A DNA stretch of 14,086 nucleotides from NCBI GenBank assembly GCA_014804285.1, contig JAAVAA010000081.1:1-14086 (forward strand), in the 5' to 3' direction. A model generated the notes under the pieces. That model worked only from the letters and a program-made list of their open reading frames with translations, did no database searches and had not been told where the DNA came from. Source of the DNA: Lachnospiraceae bacterium. GTDB lineage: Bacteria > Bacillota > Clostridia > Lachnospirales > Lachnospiraceae. The first letter of the stretch is position 1, and the number at the start of each line of letters is the position of its first letter. This document shows positions 12,777-14,086 of the stretch, in pieces. The position numbers were made by a program, and so were the translations under genes.

Positions 12777-13865
12777 TTATTTTCTTTTTGGTTCATTTTC
12801 CCGGGAACTGTCAATCTTGTCCCTGATCTCCTGCATCTGATAATCCAATGCCCCAATGGAATCAGCACAGGCCTTTAATTGTCCCACAATCTCCTCGGTA
12901 TTATCAATATCCTTCTTGTATTTCAGCTTATGCTCTAAGCTTGCCCAAAAATCCATTGCAATGGTGCGAAACTGAACCTCGACCTTCATATATTTCTTTT
13001 CATTTGATAAGAAAATCGGTACATTTAAAATAAGATGAAGACTCCGGTATCCATTCGATTTCGGACTTTTGATATAATCCTTCTTTCCAAGTAAAGTAAT
13101 ATTATCCTGCTTAACTAACAATTCCGCCAGATGATAAATGTCATCAGGAAAAGAACAAATCACCCGCAGTCCCGCTACATCCTTCAAATTCTCTCTGATA
13201 CTCTCCACGGTAACCGGGCATCCCTTCCGCGCCAGTTTTTCGTAAATACTTGCCGGCGATTTTAATCTGCTCTTAATCGACTCAAAAGGATTTCGGTTAT
13301 ATTCCAGCGAAAATTCTTCATTCAACACTCTGAGTCTTGTCTCCACTTCCATAATCGCCGAACTGTATTCCATCATCAATCGATTAAACGGCTCCGCCTC
13401 CTGCAGTTTTTCTGCCTGCATCTGAATAATACGGTCTCTCTTTTTCAGTGCCTTTTTCTGCTCCTCTATTGTCTGCTCAAGGTGTTTTTTACTGTCAAAC
13501 AGTTCTATGGTGTTTCTGACCCGGTTTCTGACTATTGAACTCACGAATGGTTTGCGAATAAAATCCGCTACTCCAAGCTCAAGGCATTGACTCTCGACCT
13601 CTGCGGCAAGCTCAGTGCTTATGATAAGCACCGGAATTTTCTTAAGCCACCCCTCTTCTTTCAGCTCTGTAATAACCGCGAATCCATCCATATTCGGCAT
13701 ATGAAGATCCAGTAAAACTGCTCCCAGGTCATCTTGATATTCCCAAAACTTATCAAGCGCCTGCTCCCCGTCTTCCGCCATTTCAATAATATATTCATCA
13801 TCCAGTATATTACGCAGCAATTCACGGTTTAACTCCGCGTCATCTACTACTAATATCCTTTGCAT
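12777..13865 (-). CDS. Response regulator receiver fused to RelA/SpoT-type (p)ppGpp synthetase
   Basis: A 362-residue fusion. The receiver domain (about 1-120) keeps Asp8/Asp9, phospho-acceptor Asp53 in LLDLHMPNMDG, Ser82/Thr83 and Lys104. A coiled coil follows (about 125-156). The C-terminal part (about 180-325) is a RelQ-like alarmone synthetase: R199-x-K201-x3-S205 for ATP, DVAGLR (228-233) with the Mg-binding Asp228, DYIKSPKSNGYRSLH (262-276) with Tyr272 for GTP stacking, catalytic Glu295 in EVQFRT, and the LEHKLKYK end. There is no HD hydrolase and no TGS/ACT domain. So it should make (p)ppGpp or pGpp, possibly switched by phosphorylation. The frame continues to a TTG at 13892, but a likely -10 box at 13904-13909 would leave that start without a leader. 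The ATG at 13865 gives MQRILVVDD and has GGGGG five bases upstream. Confidence 0.9.
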   Translation of the reverse strand: MQRILVVDDAELNRELLRNILDDEYIIEMAEDGEQALDKFWEYQDDLGAVLLDLHMPNMDGFAVITELKEEGWLKKIPVLIISTELAAEVESQCLELGVADFIRKPFVSSIVRNRVRNTIELFDSKKHLEQTIEEQKKALKKRDRIIQMQAEKLQEAEPFNRLMMEYSSAIMEVETRLRVLNEEFSLEYNRNPFESIKSRLKSPASIYEKLARKGCPVTVESIRENLKDVAGLRVICSFPDDIYHLAELLVKQDNITLLGKKDYIKSPKSNGYRSLHLILNVPIFLSNEKKYMKVEVQFRTIAMDFWASLEHKLKYKKDIDNTEEIVGQLKACADSIGALDYQMQEIRDKIDSSRENEPKRK

Positions 13866-13903
13866 TTCAACCCCCGCTCTCCTCTCCCACAATACTACCT
13901 TCT

Positions 13904-13909
13904 ATTATA
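13904..13909 (-). promoter_or_regulatory. Possible -10 box for the receiver/synthetase operon
   Basis: Perfect TATAAT on the minus strand, 38 bases before the ATG at 13865. The -35 position (about 13932-13927, TTCGCT) is weak, so the promoter may need an activator. If real, transcription would start near 13897, ruling out the upstream TTG start. Confidence 0.45.
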
Positions 13910-13968
13910 CACGAAATGAGAAAAAAAGCGAATACTAATACTGCGGGAATCTGTGTGGAAAGGATAGT

Positions 13969-14086
13969 TAAATTAACGTTTAGATAGGGTATGTGTATGT
14001 AAAACGTCCGCTCAGATGAAAAGAAATCCTACGTCACCACGCTCGATAAAGCGTTCGCGAATTGGTTCCTTTAGGATTTCTTTTCA
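13969..14086 (+). repeat. Right copy of 118-bp inverted repeat with hairpin
   Basis: Exact reverse complement of 2-119. It begins with TAAATTAACGTTTAG (13969-13983) followed by ATAGGG, and ends in the hairpin starting at 14016; the last base of the 16-bp stem would fall one base past the window. It lies upstream of the receiver/synthetase promoter and points away from that gene. The perfect identity with the left copy indicates a recent or actively homogenised repeat. Confidence 0.9.

Noticed and set aside
12777..13865. Bifunctional Rel/SpoT enzyme
   Set aside because: No HD hydrolase, TGS or ACT domain is present; the N-terminal third is a receiver domain.
1..14086. Composite transposon or integrative element bounded by the inverted repeats
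   Set aside because: No transposase, integrase or target-site duplication can be seen, and the interior holds core genes such as holA and yqeY. A dispersed repeat or a contig boundary explains the ends better.

Overview
The window reads as a chromosomal segment of a gut-type Firmicute, most likely Lachnospiraceae/Clostridia. The reasons are moderate GC, strong AGGAGG-type ribosome binding sites, a DUF969-DUF979-pcp cluster, FtsX-type ABC exporters with their own two-component system, and protein sequences typical of that group. All 16 protein genes lie on the minus strand, so the operons read from right to left. No tRNA, rRNA, CRISPR array, transposase or phage gene was seen.

Layout from right to left, in transcription order. 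(1) 13865-10389: a response-regulator/(p)ppGpp-synthetase fusion, a small cupin, DNA polymerase III delta (holA, TTG start), a YqeY-like protein and a Nudix hydrolase, closely packed. (2) 10371-5338: an OmpR-type response regulator, a histidine kinase with almost no sensor domain, an ABC ATPase and a large FtsX-type permease. A tight 12-bp inverted repeat between kinase and ATPase is a likely regulator site. (3) 5337-4844: a gene-free stretch with several stem-loops and a long terminator-like hairpin, followed by a promoter. (4) 4843-2131: DUF969, DUF979, pyroglutamyl peptidase and gamma-glutamylcyclotransferase, translationally coupled at two of the three junctions and ending in a terminator; this looks like a 5-oxoproline (pyroglutamate) module. 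(5) 1805-191: SPFH/band-7 membrane protein, a coiled-coil/Arc-like protein and a DUF2164 protein, behind a clear promoter with an adjacent palindrome.

The window is bracketed by a perfect 118-bp inverted repeat (2-119 and 13969-14086). Each copy carries a hairpin with a 16-bp stem (the right one cut one base short) and the head motif TAAATTAACGTTTAG. The same head occurs twice more inside the window: at 5308-5322, leading into the structured gene-free region, and as a diverged copy at 1907-1921. No transposase is present and housekeeping genes lie between, so I read these as members of a dispersed noncoding repeat family. The window may simply be a contig that broke at two copies.

The strongest biological leads are the receiver-domain/alarmone-synthetase fusion, which would place (p)ppGpp synthesis directly under phosphorelay control, and the repeat/structured noncoding family.
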